From Synechococcus sp. SynAce01 (GTDB lineage: Bacteria > Cyanobacteriota > Cyanobacteriia > PCC-6307 > Cyanobiaceae): 64,000 bases of DNA. Of this stretch, positions 40,406 through 52,634 are shown one piece after another; the first letter of the stretch is position 1, and each line of letters opens with the position of its first letter. The notes under the pieces are model-generated. The model ran no database searches, was not told the DNA's origin, and worked only from the letters and a program-made list of their open reading frames with translations. Both the position numbers and the translations under genes were made by a program. The stretch covers positions 1,240,001 through 1,304,000 of the forward strand of contig NZ_CP018091.1 of assembly GCF_001885215.1 (NCBI RefSeq), written 5' to 3'.

Positions 40406-43036
40406 ATGCAGGCCGTCACCTCTGCCCCCTTCGACCTTCTGGCCAGCTACCGCCAGGAGGCGGCGGAGCGCGAGGCCCAAGGTGTCCTGCCCCTGCCGCT
40501 CACGGCCGCCCAGACCCAGGCCCTGACGGCCCTGCTGGAGCAACCCCCCGCCGGCGAGGACGCCGTGCTGCTCGATCTGCTCAGCGAGAGGATTCCACCG
40601 GGGGTGGATGAGGCGGCGTATGTCAAGGCCACCTGGCTGAACGCCGTCGCCCGGGGCGAGGCCGTCAGCCCGCTGCTGAGCCCGATCGAGGCCACCCGCC
40701 TGCTGGCCACCATGATCGGCGGCTACAACGTCAGTGCCCTGGTCGGCCTGCTGAGCCACGCCGATGCCGCCATCGCCGCCGAGGCGGCCACGGGCCTGAG
40801 CCGCACCCTGCTCGTCTACGACGCCTTCCACGACGTACTTGAGCTCGCCGCCAGCAACCCCTGGGCGAAGCAGGTGGTGGAGAGCTGGGCCGCGGCCGAG
40901 TGGTTCACCGCCAGGCCCGGGCTGCCCGAAGCCATCAGCGTCACCGTGTTCAAGGTGGAGGGCGAGACCAACACCGACGACCTCTCCCCGGCCACCCACG
41001 CCACCACCCGCCCCGACATCCCGCTGCACGCCATGGCGATGCTGGAGACCCGCATGCCCGGCGGCCTCAAGCTGATCGAGCAGCTCAAGGCCAAGGGCCA
41101 TCCCGTCGCCTACGTGGGCGATGTGGTCGGCACCGGCAGCTCGCGCAAATCAGCGATCAACTCGGTGCTCTGGCACACCGGTACCGACATCCCCCATGTG
41201 CCCAACAAGCGTGGGGGGGGCGTGATCCTGGGCGGAAAGATCGCCCCGATCTTTTTCAACACCGCCGAGGATTCCGGCGCCCTGCCGATCGAATGCGATG
41301 TCTCGGCGCTGAACTCGGGCGATGTGATCACGATCCGCCCCCACGTCGGCACGATCGAGCGGGCCGAAGGCGAGGCCAACGCCGGTGAGGTGGTGGCCCG
41401 TTTTGAGCTCAAGCCCAGCACCATCGCCGATGAGGTGCGCGCCGGCGGCCGCATCCCCCTGCTGATCGGCCGTTCACTCACCGACAAGGTGCGAACCCAG
41501 CTGGGCCGGCCGCCCTCGGAGTTGTTCATTCGCCCGTCGGCGCCGGCTGAAACGGGCAAAGGCTTCACCCTGGCCCAGAAAATGGTGGGCCAGGCCTGCG
41601 GCCTGAGCGGCGTGCGGCCCGGCACCAGCTGTGAGCCACTGATGACCACCGTGGGCAGCCAGGACACCACCGGGCCGATGACCCGCGATGAGATGAAGGA
41701 GCTGGCCTGCCTCGGTTTCTCCGCTGATCTGGTGCTGCAGAGCTTCTGCCACACCGCCGCCTACCCCAAGCCGGTGGATCTGAAAACCCACGCCGAACTG
41801 CCCGATTTCATCAGCTCCCGCGGCGGCGTCGCCCTGCGCCCCGGCGACGGCATCATCCACAGCTGGCTGAACCGCATGCTCCTGCCCGACACCGTCGGCA
41901 CCGGCGGCGACAGCCACACCCGCTTCCCGCTCGGCATCTCCTTCCCGGCCGGTTCTGGCCTGGTGGCCTTTGCCGCCGCCATCGGCGCCATGCCGCTTGA
42001 CATGCCGGAATCGGTGTTGGTGCGGTTCACCGGCTCGCTCCAGCCCGGCGTCACCCTGCGCGATGTGGTGAATGCGATCCCCTATGTGGCGATCCAGAAG
42101 GGGCTGCTCACCGTGGCCAAAGCCGGCAAGGTCAACGTCTTCTCCGGCCGGATCATGGAGATCGAGGGCCTGCCCGATCTCAAGCTGGAGCAGGCGTTTG
42201 AGCTCACCGACGCCACCGCCGAGCGCTCCTGCGCGGGGTGCACGATCAAGCTCTCCGAGGCCACGGTGGCGGAGTATCTCAGCAGCAACGTGGCCCTGCT
42301 CAAGAACATGATCGCCCGCGGTTACGACGACGCCCGCACGATGGCGCGGCGGCTGCGGGCGATGGAGGCCTGGCTGGCCGATCCCCAGCTGATGGCCGCC
42401 GATGCCGACGCCGAGTACGCCGAAGTGATCGAGATCAACCTCGATGACCTCACCGAGCCGGTGCTGGCCTGCCCCAACGATCCCGACAACGTCAAGCTGC
42501 TCTCGGAGGTGGCCGGTGCAGCGATCGATGAGGTGTTCATCGGCTCCTGTATGACCAACATCGGCCACTACCGGGCCGCCGCCACCGTGCTCAAGGGGGC
42601 CGGCAGCAGCCAGGCCAGGCTCTGGGTCTGCCCGCCCACCCGCATGGACGACGAGATGCTGCGGGCGGAGGGCTACACGGCGATCTTCGAGGCCGGCGGC
42701 GCCCGCATGGAACTGCCCGGCTGTTCGCTCTGCATGGGCAACCAGGCCCGCGTCGACGACAACACCACCGTGTTCTCGACCAGCACCCGCAACTTCAACA
42801 ACCGCCTCGGCAACGGCGCCCAGGTGTACCTGGGCAGCGCCGAACTGGCCGCCGTCTGCGCCCTGCTGGGCCACATCCCCACCCCGGCCGAATACCTGGA
42901 GATCGCGGCCGCCAAGATCGATCCGCTGGCGGCCGATCTCTACCGCTACCTCAATTTCGATCAGATCGAGGGCTTCGGTGACGAGGGCCGGGTGCTGAGC
43001 AGCGCCGAGCAGGCCAACGTGCTGGCGGAGGTCTGA
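40406..43036 (+). CDS. acnB: Aconitate hydratase B
   Basis: An 876-residue AcnB. The order of domains is the AcnB-specific one: an N-terminal HEAT-like domain (residues 1-160), the swivel domain (about 170-380, with [23 protein letters not shown] and [15 protein letters not shown]), then the Fe-S catalytic core. Cluster cysteines lie in ERSCAGC and [12 protein letters not shown]; substrate blocks include GGDSHTRFP and SFPAGSGLV. It interconverts citrate and isocitrate in the incomplete cyanobacterial TCA cycle. Confidence 0.97.
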   Translation: MQAVTSAPFDLLASYRQEAAEREAQGVLPLPLTAAQTQALTALLEQPPAGEDAVLLDLLSERIPPGVDEAAYVKATWLNAVARGEAVSPLLSPIEATRLLATMIGGYNVSALVGLLSHADAAIAAEAATGLSRTLLVYDAFHDVLELAASNPWAKQVVESWAAAEWFTARPGLPEAISVTVFKVEGETNTDDLSPATHATTRPDIPLHAMAMLETRMPGGLKLIEQLKAKGHPVAYVGDVVGTGSSRKSAINSVLWHTGTDIPHVPNKRGGGVILGGKIAPIFFNTAEDSGALPIECDVSALNSGDVITIRPHVGTIERAEGEANAGEVVARFELKPSTIADEVRAGGRIPLLIGRSLTDKVRTQLGRPPSELFIRPSAPAETGKGFTLAQKMVGQACGLSGVRPGTSCEPLMTTVGSQDTTGPMTRDEMKELACLGFSADLVLQSFCHTAAYPKPVDLKTHAELPDFISSRGGVALRPGDGIIHSWLNRMLLPDTVGTGGDSHTRFPLGISFPAGSGLVAFAAAIGAMPLDMPESVLVRFTGSLQPGVTLRDVVNAIPYVAIQKGLLTVAKAGKVNVFSGRIMEIEGLPDLKLEQAFELTDATAERSCAGCTIKLSEATVAEYLSSNVALLKNMIARGYDDARTMARRLRAMEAWLADPQLMAADADAEYAEVIEINLDDLTEPVLACPNDPDNVKLLSEVAGAAIDEVFIGSCMTNIGHYRAAATVLKGAGSSQARLWVCPPTRMDDEMLRAEGYTAIFEAGGARMELPGCSLCMGNQARVDDNTTVFSTSTRNFNNRLGNGAQVYLGSAELAAVCALLGHIPTPAEYLEIAAAKIDPLAADLYRYLNFDQIEGFGDEGRVLSSAEQANVLAEV

Positions 43037-43055
43037 GGGGAGGCGCGGGCCCCTG

Positions 43056-44495
43056 ATGCACGCCAAAGCCAGCGGCCGGACCAAACCTGAGCAGCAACGG
43101 CTTCAGACCGTCACGATCCGGCGGCTGCTCGAGAACAAGTGGCTGGCCGTGGTCCTGGCCCTGATGCTCACCGGTCTGGGTGCCGCCACCGCCGGCTTGT
43201 TCCTCAAACTCGGCCTCGACAACCTCGGCCGGGCCCGGCTGCAGTTGCTTGAGCTTGGACCTTCCCTGCTGCTGCTGCCGGCAATCGGCGGCGCTGGCGG
43301 CTTGATCGGCGGTTTGCTGGTGCAGACCCTGGCCCCGGCAGCCCAGGGTTCCGGCATCCCCCAGGTGATCCAGTACCTGCGCCGGCAGCCGATTCCGATG
43401 GGGCTGCAGGTGGGCGTGGTCAAGTTGATCGCCAGCATCGTGGCGATCGGCAGCGGCTTCCCCCTTGGCCCTTCAGGCCCCTCGATTCAGATGGGCAGCT
43501 CGATGGGCTGGCAGGTGGCGCGCTGGATCAAGGCGCCCAGTTCCTTCCTGCGCATGATCGTGGCCGCCGGTGGCGGCGCCGGCATTGCCGCTGTCTTCAA
43601 TGCCCCGATCGCCGGCTTTTTCTACACGATCGAGGAACTGCTCAAAGGAGCCCGCCCGGTGGTGATGCTGCTGGTGCTGGTCACCACCTTCTGGGCCGAC
43701 ACCTGGGCCGACCTGCTGGGCCTGGCCGGACTGGGACCGACGGCCAGCGGCTGGAATCCAGGCGGCAGCCTGGAGCTGGAGCGCCAGGTGTTGCCGTTCA
43801 TCCAGGTGCTGCCGATCGATCTGGTGGTGCTGTTCGGCTTCGGAGGCCTGGTGGCCTTCGCCGCCGAGGCCTATTGCCGCTTCGTGGTGGTGCTGCAACG
43901 GCTACGCCGCCAATGGCAGGTGCCACTGGCGGCGGGCATGGCCTGCACCGGCGTGCTGATCGGACTGGTCGACGCGCTGCTGCCGACTGACTTCATCAAC
44001 CGCGCCGGCATCCGCCAGGTGGTGGTGGAAGGCGACGTGGACATTTCCCGTGCCCTGGCGATCTTTGTGGTGCTGTTCTTCAGCACCGGTCTGGCCGCCG
44101 CCGCCGGTACCCCCGGCGGACTGTTCGCGCCGATGCTGACGCTGGGCGGTGCCCTTGGCCTGGCCGCCGCCGGTCTGATCGAGCAGTGGGGCGGTCAGGC
44201 CCCCAGCACCGTGGTGTTTGCCGGCATGGGGGCCTTCATGGCGGCCTGCGCGCGCACACCGATGACGGCCATGTTCCTCACCTTCGCCCTCACCAAGGAT
44301 CTGTTGATCCTCAAACCGTTGATGGTGGCCTGCCTGGGCAGCTTTCTGATGGCCCGGGTGTTTCACAAGCATTCGATCTTCGAACGCCTGATTTCCCTGG
44401 GACCTCCCTGGCGCGAACCTCCACCCTCCAGCGGGACCATTGGCACAAAGGAACTCACCCTTCCCTCAGTGCCGCTGCCGCCCAGAAAGCTCTGA
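43056..44495 (+). CDS. ClC-family chloride channel/transporter
   Basis: A 479-residue ClC protein with the expected helices. Selectivity-filter blocks are GSGIP at residues 98-102, GPSGP at 138-142 (where the gating glutamate of GREGP transporters should be, here Ser140), FNAPIAGFFYTIEE with the inner proton glutamate, and GTPGGLFAPML. The missing gating glutamate suggests an ungated or channel-like conductance instead of classical 2Cl-/H+ exchange. No CBS domains follow. It begins 19 bases after acnB on the same strand, perhaps by readthrough. Confidence 0.9.
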   Translation: MHAKASGRTKPEQQRLQTVTIRRLLENKWLAVVLALMLTGLGAATAGLFLKLGLDNLGRARLQLLELGPSLLLLPAIGGAGGLIGGLLVQTLAPAAQGSGIPQVIQYLRRQPIPMGLQVGVVKLIASIVAIGSGFPLGPSGPSIQMGSSMGWQVARWIKAPSSFLRMIVAAGGGAGIAAVFNAPIAGFFYTIEELLKGARPVVMLLVLVTTFWADTWADLLGLAGLGPTASGWNPGGSLELERQVLPFIQVLPIDLVVLFGFGGLVAFAAEAYCRFVVVLQRLRRQWQVPLAAGMACTGVLIGLVDALLPTDFINRAGIRQVVVEGDVDISRALAIFVVLFFSTGLAAAAGTPGGLFAPMLTLGGALGLAAAGLIEQWGGQAPSTVVFAGMGAFMAACARTPMTAMFLTFALTKDLLILKPLMVACLGSFLMARVFHKHSIFERLISLGPPWREPPPSSGTIGTKELTLPSVPLPPRKL

Positions 44496-44671
44496 TGGGG
44501 CGTGGCTTGTTGAGCGTCGCCAGCCATGGGGCTCGCAGCTGAGTGGAAAGGCCGGGACGGCCTGCGCGGAACGATCTGTGTTGATCATGACCAATTCCAA
44601 AGAAGAGCGAACCCGCTGGGTGAATCCCACAGGGATCGGTAGGTTGCTCTGGACACAAGATTGCCTTCCTT

Positions 44672-45121
44672 ATGACTGCATGGCCTCGGCTTCTCGGCAC
44701 CTACACCGTCCTCCTCGCCGCCGCCGGCTCTCTGGCCCTTGGCGGCTGCAGCGGCACCAAGGAGTCCATGAAACAGGCTGGTGACAAGATGGGTGATGCA
44801 GGCCAGACGGCCGCCAGCGGGGCCGCACAGACGGCCCTGGCCCCCGCCGTCAATCCAGTCATCGACATGCTCCAGGAAGGACGCAGCGAAGTGGAGGCTG
44901 GCAATCTGGACAAAGCCAGCGCCACGATGGCCGGCTTCAAGCCGCTCTGGGAGAAGGCTTCACCGGTGATCAAGCCCCTGGCTGGCGACAAGTTCCCCGC
45001 CATCGAAAACGCCGCCAACACCCTGATCAGCACCTTCAGCGGTGGGCAGCCGGACGCCGGGCCTGCCTCCGCTGCGATCAGTGGATTGCTCGGACCGCTC
45101 TCCTCCCTGATGGGCAGCTAG
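44672..45121 (+). CDS. Small lipoprotein, unknown
   Basis: A 149-residue protein with signal peptide MTAWPRLLGTYTVLLAAAGSLALGGC and a clear lipobox (ALGGC). The mature part begins SGTKESMKQAGDKMGDAGQTAAS, a glycine/alanine-rich helix, then a helical domain AVNPVIDMLQEGRSEVEAGNLDKASATMAGFKPLWEKASPVIKP of a kind seen in other cyanobacterial lipoproteins. No assigned function. Upstream sequence of about 175 bases holds no gene. Confidence 0.72.
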   Translation: MTAWPRLLGTYTVLLAAAGSLALGGCSGTKESMKQAGDKMGDAGQTAASGAAQTALAPAVNPVIDMLQEGRSEVEAGNLDKASATMAGFKPLWEKASPVIKPLAGDKFPAIENAANTLISTFSGGQPDAGPASAAISGLLGPLSSLMGS

Positions 45122-45167
45122 CCCGATGGGGTGACACGCTGGAAGGCCGACCCTTTTCGGCTAACCC

Positions 45168-46826
45168 CTGAACCAGGAGATCCTGCTATTCGAGCCGGCC
45201 CAACCGGCCGCCGATGCGCTCAAGGCGGTGCTGGCCTTCCCCAGCACCTACACCGTCGGGATCACCAGCCTGGGCTACCAGGTGGTCTGGGCAGCCCTGG
45301 CCAGCCGGGGTGATCTCGACGTGCGGCGTTTGTTCACCGACCAGGGCGATCCGGCTCACCGCCACTGCGATCTGTTCGGGCTGTCGTTGAGCTGGGAGCT
45401 TGATGCCCCGGTGCTGCTCGATTTTCTCGAGCGTCAGCACATCCCGCTCTGGAGCAGCGAGCGCGGCGAGCGCGATCCGCTCGTGTTCGGGGGCGGGCCG
45501 GTGCTGACCGCCAACCCCGAGCCGCTCGCGCCCTTTTTCGATGTGCTGCTGCTCGGGGACGGCGAGCTGCTGCTGCCCGCCTTCATCGATGCCGTCCAGG
45601 CCCACCGGGGAGCGCCCCGGGCCGAGCGACTGCGAGCCCTGGCGGCGGTGCCGGGCGTCTATGTGCCGGCGCTCTATGCCCCCCGCTACAGCAGCGACGG
45701 CCAGCTGCTGGGCGTCGAGCCGATCGGCAGCGGCATCCCGGCCCGGGTGGCCAAGCAGACCTGGCGAGGCAACACCCTCAGCCACTCGATGGTGATCACG
45801 CCGGAAGCGGCCTGGCCCTCGATCCACATGGTGGAAGTGGTTCGCAGCTGCCCGGAGCTCTGCCGCTTCTGCCTGGCCAGCTACCTCACCCTGCCGTTCC
45901 GCACCCCCAGCCTTGATGACGGCCTGATCCCGGCGGTGGAGAAGGGCTTAGTCGCCACCCAGCGCCTGGGGCTGCTGGGAGCGTCCGTCACCCAGCACCC
46001 CCAGTTCGCCGACCTGCTGAGCTGGCTCGATGGCGACCGCTTCGAGGACACCCGGGTGAGCGTCAGCTCGGTGCGCGCCGCCACGGTGACCCCCCAGCTG
46101 GGGCGGATCCTGGCGCGGCGGGGCAGCAAATCGCTGACGATCGCGATCGAAAGCGGCAGCGAGCGCCTGCGGCGGGTGGTCAACAAAAAGCTGGAGAGCG
46201 AGGAGATCTTCGCGGCCGCCCGCTACGCCAAAGAAGGCGGATTGAGCGGCCTGAAGCTCTATGGCATGGCCGGTTTGCCCAGCGAAACCAACGACGACAT
46301 CGAGGCCACCACCGCCCTGTTGATCGCGCTCAAGGGCGCCACCCCAGGTCTGCGCCTGTCGCTGGGGGTGAGCAGCTTCGTGCCCAAGGCCCACACCCCC
46401 TTCCAGTGGGAGGGGGTGCGGCCGGAGGCAGAGAAACGGCTGAAGCTGCTGGCCAAGCGGCTCCAACCCAAAGGCATCGCGCTCCGCCCCGAGAGCTATG
46501 GCTGGAGCGTCATCCAGGCGCTGCTCTCGCGCAGCGATCGCCGTCTGGCGGCCGTGATTGCTGCGGTGCGTGGCAACAACAACACCCTGGGGGGCTGGAA
46601 GAAGGCCTATCGCGCCGTGGCCGCCGAAACGCCAGCGCCCGGATCAGCCCCTCTGCCCGCCTGGCAGGAGGTGATCCACGCCAGCTGGAGCCCCGATCGG
46701 GTTCTCCCCTGGGACCATCTCGACGCCCCCCTGCCGAAAGCCACCCTGGCCGGCCATCACCGCGACGCCCTCGCCATTGGCCTCACCGCTGCGCCGGCTG
46801 TGATGGCTGCAGAAGGGTCGCCCTGA
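45168..46826 (+). CDS. B12-binding-type radical SAM protein
   Basis: A 552-residue protein. The N-terminal 190 residues resemble the cobalamin-binding fold of B12-radical SAM enzymes (AFPSTYTVGITSLGYQVVWAAL, FGGGPVLTANPEPLAPFFDVLLLGDGE) but I do not see the DxHxxG base-off motif. The 4Fe-4S motif is CPELCRFC (CxxxCxxC) near residue 225, followed by the SAM barrel. The C-terminal third has FVPKAHTPFQWEG. Substrate unknown; similar proteins occur in most cyanobacteria. The conserved sequence LNQEILLFEPAQP precedes the first GTG (45228), so I start at CTG 45168, 4 codons after TAA; GTG 45228 is the conservative alternative. Confidence 0.82.
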   Translation: MNQEILLFEPAQPAADALKAVLAFPSTYTVGITSLGYQVVWAALASRGDLDVRRLFTDQGDPAHRHCDLFGLSLSWELDAPVLLDFLERQHIPLWSSERGERDPLVFGGGPVLTANPEPLAPFFDVLLLGDGELLLPAFIDAVQAHRGAPRAERLRALAAVPGVYVPALYAPRYSSDGQLLGVEPIGSGIPARVAKQTWRGNTLSHSMVITPEAAWPSIHMVEVVRSCPELCRFCLASYLTLPFRTPSLDDGLIPAVEKGLVATQRLGLLGASVTQHPQFADLLSWLDGDRFEDTRVSVSSVRAATVTPQLGRILARRGSKSLTIAIESGSERLRRVVNKKLESEEIFAAARYAKEGGLSGLKLYGMAGLPSETNDDIEATTALLIALKGATPGLRLSLGVSSFVPKAHTPFQWEGVRPEAEKRLKLLAKRLQPKGIALRPESYGWSVIQALLSRSDRRLAAVIAAVRGNNNTLGGWKKAYRAVAAETPAPGSAPLPAWQEVIHASWSPDRVLPWDHLDAPLPKATLAGHHRDALAIGLTAAPAVMAAEGSP

Positions 46827-48072
46827 TCCCCGCCATCAGAATCCAGCCCACCACATTGATCCTGCTGTCGTAGAGCGGCATGTCGGTGGCATGGAGCGCG
46901 ACCAGCACCAACGCCGCCGCCCACCAGGCCCGCTCGAAAACCGCTCCGGTGGCCATGCCCCGCTGGGCGGAGCGGATCAGCAACCAGGCCACCAGCCCGA
47001 CCAGCAGCAGCGCCACCGGCAGGCCATGGCTCAGGGCCAGATCAATCGGCAGGTTGTGGGGATGGCCATGCCAGAAGCCTGTGCGCAGCGGGTAGATCAC
47101 GCTGAACGCGGCCGCACCCCAGCCCAGCCAGGGGCGCTCCGCCACCAGCTGGAGCGCCACACCCCACTGGCTCAGCCGGGTGATCGCCAGGGGGCGCTCG
47201 CTTGCGAAGGTGAGATCGCTCAACCGGCCCCAGATGCCATCGGGCACCAGGCTCCGGGCCGGTTGCTGGATGGCTGCTGGCACACCGGAAAGGCTGGCCA
47301 AGCCCACAGGAATCAGCAGTAGCAACAAAAGGGGCAGCAGCCACAGCCAGTTGGCTGGACCGGCCACGATCGGCAACACCAGCACCAGGGCCCCCCAGGC
47401 ATTGCGCGAATCGGTGAGCGCCAGGGCTGCCACCAGGGAGCTGGCCACGGCCAGGGCCGCCAGACGGCGCGGCCACACCTGGCGGGGCTGCATCAGGGCC
47501 GCCAGGGCGAATGGCCAGGCCAGGGCCAGCCAGGCCGCGGCGATATTGGCGTAATCGAACAGGCCCGCCAGCCGACCCGTGGGGTTGCCGCCTGCCTTGA
47601 GGTGCCAGATGATCAGGCCACCGAGGCTTTGGAAGGGTCCGCTCCAGCCCCAGAAGAGCTGGCCCAGGCCGGTGAGGATCACCGGCACCGTGCCAGCCAG
47701 TATCCAGAGCGCCACCCGGCGGCGGGCCTGCGCTTCGCCCAGGTAGGGCTGAAATCCCCAGAAGGCCCAGAAGAATGGGAGCCAGTTGCCCAGGCCCACC
47801 CAGGCCAGCCAGCCGCTGCTGGCCGTGAAGCCGCCCAGCAGCATCAGGGCCGCCAGCAAGAGCAGCACCGCGTTGACCCGGTCGGCCAGGAACGGCTGGC
47901 GCCCGCGGCCGCCGAGCACCAGGGCGATCAGCAGCAGCGGACCACCGAGCAGGGCGCTGCTGGCAAGCAGGAACATCCCGAGCTGAAAGCACCTCCAGCC
48001 GAGTGGCGAGGCCGCCTCGGGCCTGGTGCTGTCGAGACGACGCAGAACAGCACCAGGGTCAGGCCGCGCCAT
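46783..48072 (-). CDS. O-antigen ligase/polymerase-like membrane protein (Wzy_C type)
   Basis: A 429-residue membrane protein with about ten hydrophobic helices. The long periplasmic loop between residues 265 and 340 carries SQWGVALQLVAERPWLGWGAAAFSVIYP and GHPHNLPIDLALSHGLPVALLLV, the ligase-family block with the catalytic histidine. It probably joins or polymerises surface polysaccharide at the outer face of the membrane; the substrate is unknown. Its 3' end overlaps the convergent radical SAM gene by 44 bases. purU lies three bases upstream-side on the same strand (ending 48076 is downstream-adjacent), but no functional link is evident. Confidence 0.82.
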   Translation of the reverse strand: MARPDPGAVLRRLDSTRPEAASPLGWRCFQLGMFLLASSALLGGPLLLIALVLGGRGRQPFLADRVNAVLLLLAALMLLGGFTASSGWLAWVGLGNWLPFFWAFWGFQPYLGEAQARRRVALWILAGTVPVILTGLGQLFWGWSGPFQSLGGLIIWHLKAGGNPTGRLAGLFDYANIAAAWLALAWPFALAALMQPRQVWPRRLAALAVASSLVAALALTDSRNAWGALVLVLPIVAGPANWLWLLPLLLLLLIPVGLASLSGVPAAIQQPARSLVPDGIWGRLSDLTFASERPLAITRLSQWGVALQLVAERPWLGWGAAAFSVIYPLRTGFWHGHPHNLPIDLALSHGLPVALLLVGLVAWLLIRSAQRGMATGAVFERAWWAAALVLVALHATDMPLYDSRINVVGWILMAGIRATLLQPSQPAQR

Positions 48073-48075
48073 CGC

Positions 48076-48930
48076 TTAGGAGAACACCGCCGTGCGGCCT
48101 CCGTACACCATCACCTGGCGGCGCAGGTGAACCCGAAGGGCGCGGGCCAGGGCCAGCCGTTCGCTGTCGCGGCCCTTGCGGATCAGATCCTCCACCTCAT
48201 CGCGGTGACTCACCGCCACGGTGGCCTGCTCAATGATCGGCCCGGCATCGAGTTCCTCGGTCACGTAGTGGGCCGTCGCTCCGATCAGCTTGACGCCGCG
48301 CTGCCAGGCCCGTTGGTAGGGCTGGGCCCCTTGGAAGGCCGGCAGGAAGGAATGGTGGATGTTGATCACCGGTGGGCAGCCGGCCAGGAAGGTGGGACTG
48401 AGCACCTGCATGTACTTGGCGAGCACCACCAGCTCGATGCCCTCCTCGGCCAGCAGGGCCAACTGGGCCGCTTCGCCCTCCTCCCGGCTGGCCGCAGAGA
48501 TCGGCCGATGGGCGAAGCGAGCACCGAACGTCTCCGCCAAAGGCCTGAGGTCGGGATGGTTGGAGACCACCAGCGGCACCTGCATCGGCAGTTCACCGGC
48601 CTTGGTGCGCCAGAGCAGATCCACCAGGCAGTGGTCCTGCTTGCCCACAAAGATCGCCACCCGGGGCAGGGAATCAGAGAAGTGGAGCTGGCCTTCGCCG
48701 CCGAGTCGCTCGGCCAGGGCCAGCGCGGCTGGGGCGATCGCGTCGCGGGGCAAGCCGAAACCCTCAAGCTGCCATTCGATGCGGCTGAGGAAGAGACCGG
48801 CCCCAGCATCGGTGTGGTGATCGGCATGGCGGATGTTGCCGCCATTGGCGGCCACCCAACCGGAGAGCGCACTGACCAGACCTGGCCGGTCCGGGCAGAT
48901 CAACTGGAGGATCGCCGTTGGGGTGCTCAT
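48076..48930 (-). CDS. purU: Formyltetrahydrofolate deformylase
   Basis: A 284-residue PurU, the usual length. An N-terminal ACT domain (ILQLICPDRPGLVSALSGWVAANGGNI, residues 6-80) is followed by the formyltransferase-fold domain with VGKQDHCLVDLLWR, VVLAKYMQVLS, and the catalytic INIHHSFLPAFQGAQPYQRAWQRGVKLIGATAHYVTEELDAGPII (residues about 215-260). It releases formate from 10-formyl-THF for purT and one-carbon balance; purT is also encoded in this window. ATG 48930 is chosen, since upstream in-frame sequence overlaps the psbQ leader and is not conserved. Confidence 0.95.
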   Translation of the reverse strand: MSTPTAILQLICPDRPGLVSALSGWVAANGGNIRHADHHTDAGAGLFLSRIEWQLEGFGLPRDAIAPAALALAERLGGEGQLHFSDSLPRVAIFVGKQDHCLVDLLWRTKAGELPMQVPLVVSNHPDLRPLAETFGARFAHRPISAASREEGEAAQLALLAEEGIELVVLAKYMQVLSPTFLAGCPPVINIHHSFLPAFQGAQPYQRAWQRGVKLIGATAHYVTEELDAGPIIEQATVAVSHRDEVEDLIRKGRDSERLALARALRVHLRRQVMVYGGRTAVFS

Positions 48931-49006
48931 CGCCGCATCGGCTCGCCAAAGCGGCATTGTGCCCGCCCGGAGCCGGCCTAAAGTCCCGCCGACCGTCTCA
49001 GACGCC

Positions 49007-49462
49007 ATGGCTGCCCTGTTGAAGCGAATCGCCCTTCTCTGTCTGGCCGTGGTGCTCTCGTTCGGCCTCACCGCCTGCGGCGGCGCCCAGGCCAAAGCCC
49101 CCACGATCAGCGCCGAGGATCTGGCGACGATCCAGCGCCAGGCCGAAGGTTTCCTTGCCGCCAAAGACCGGCTGCCCGAGCTGGCCGAGCTGGTGAACGA
49201 ACGCAACTGGGTGTTCACCCGCAACTTGATCCACGGACCGATGCAGGAAGTGGGGCGCCAGATGCTCTACATCAACCAACGCCTGCTGCCCGCCGACCGC
49301 CCCGAGGCCAACAAGTTGGCCGCCAGACTCAAGGGCGCCCTGGCTGAACTCGACGAGTCGGCCCGCCTCCAGGACGGCGAGCGTTTGCGCAAGGCCTACA
49401 TCAAGGTGGCCAGCGGCTTCGGCAACTACGGCGAAGTGCTGCACGCCGACGGCATCTCCTGA
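49007..49462 (+). CDS. psbQ: Photosystem II extrinsic protein PsbQ (CyanoQ)
   Basis: A 151-residue lipoprotein with signal sequence LLKRIALLCLAVVLSFGLTAC and lipobox LTAC. The mature protein is a four-helix bundle with the cyanobacterial PsbQ blocks LVNERNWVFTRNLIHGPMQEVGRQMLYINQRLLP and KVASGFGNYGEVL. CyanoQ binds the lumenal face of photosystem II and stabilises oxygen evolution. The start is ATG 49007, 76 bases from the divergent purU. This gene is the clearest phototroph marker in the window. Confidence 0.92.
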   Translation: MAALLKRIALLCLAVVLSFGLTACGGAQAKAPTISAEDLATIQRQAEGFLAAKDRLPELAELVNERNWVFTRNLIHGPMQEVGRQMLYINQRLLPADRPEANKLAARLKGALAELDESARLQDGERLRKAYIKVASGFGNYGEVLHADGIS

Positions 49463-49484
49463 GCGAGTCGGGCCATCGGTTGGC

Positions 49485-50574
49485 ATGGTGATCGGCAACC
49501 GTCGCGACCGTGACCGCGTGCTGGTCATCGGCGCCGGCATCGTCGGCCTGGCCAGCAGTTGGAGGCTGCAGCGCCTTGGCTATGCCGTGACACTCGTGGA
49601 CCCGGCAGCAGCCGGGCCCCAGCCCGCAGGCAGCGGCAGCAGTGCCGCCCTCGGGGTGTTCATGGGCGATGTCTTCCATCGCGCCAGCGGGCGGGCCTGG
49701 CGATTGCGTCAGCAATCCCTTGATCTCTGGCGCCGCTGGTCGGCGGATCTGGCAGCCCAGGGCCTGCCCCTGTCGTTCCAGGCCGGCCTGTTGCTGCTGG
49801 CCGCAACAGCCGAGCAGGAGGTCCGCCTGCAACGGTTGGCGCACGAACGCCAGCAGGCAGGCCTGCCCCTCGAACTCTGGTCCAAGCAGCAGCTGCGGCG
49901 CCTGACACCATCGCTGCCTGCTGGCGCCTTGTGCGGCCTGTTCTCCCCCCGGGACGGCCAGCTGGATCCGCTTGAAGCCATGCGGGCCTTCCGCAGCGAT
50001 GGCCAACGCGCAGGCCTGGAACTGCGCCATGGGGCCGTGGTCCGCCTGGGGCGCCTCGCCGGCGCTGACTGGCAGGTGGAGCTGGAAGGCGGTGAAACCC
50101 TTGAAGCCAGCTGGGTGGTGCTGGCCAGCGGGCTTTCAACCCCGGCACTGCTGGAGCCCCTGGGGCATGAACGCCCCCTGGAGGCGGTGCTCGGCCAGGC
50201 GGTGGAGCTGCAGCTCCCGGCTGGCGCCCCGGCCTTCGCGCACTGGCCGGGGGCGGTGGTGTGGCAAGGGGTGAACCTGATCCCTAGGCCGGATGGAAGG
50301 CTGTGGCTGGGGGCCACGTTGGAGCCGGGACAAGTCGCCGATCCCCAGAGCCTGGAACCACTGCTTCAGCTCGGTGGTCAAGCGCCCGCCTGGCTGCGTG
50401 AGGCCGAACTGGTGAGCCGCTGGCAAGGGCTTCGCGCCAGGCCCATCGGCAGACCGGCGCCCCTGCTCGAGGTGCTCGAGCAGGGGCTGGTGTTGGCCTG
50501 CGGGCACTACCGCAACGGCATCCTGCTGGCGCCGGCCAGCGCCCAGTGGGTCACTGACCAGATCGAGGCCGGGA

Positions 50575-50591
<17 letters not shown>
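49485..50591 (+). CDS. FAD-dependent amino-acid oxidase (ThiO/DadA-like)
   Basis: A 368-residue flavoprotein. The dinucleotide fold is [29 protein letters not shown] at residues 11-39; the middle has [10 protein letters not shown] and [15 protein letters not shown]; the C-terminus has the second FAD block [19 protein letters not shown], the form typical of glycine oxidase ThiO. ThiO makes iminoglycine for the thiazole of thiamine. DadA-like D-amino-acid oxidation is the alternative. Its 3' end overlaps dnaK by 17 bases, convergently. Confidence 0.85.
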
Positions 50592-52488
<1,897 letters not shown>

Positions 52489-52634
52489 GGGTGCTTCCCC
52501 GCTTGGATCGAATGAGTTCCTTCCGTTGCATCCTCATCAGCAGAGGCCATCTGAGGCGAGGGGTGGTTTCCGAACCGCTGCCGTACCGTGCCGCCCATTG
52601 ATCGCGGCAGAGTCGCGGCAGAGCGCCAGGATTC

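Noticed and set aside
41474-43084. 536-codon minus-strand open frame opposite acnB
   Set aside because: A shadow of the aconitase catalytic core with low-complexity translation.
52489-52634. CIRCE heat-shock operator upstream of dnaK
   Set aside because: I looked for the TTAGCACTC inverted repeat on both strands and did not find it.
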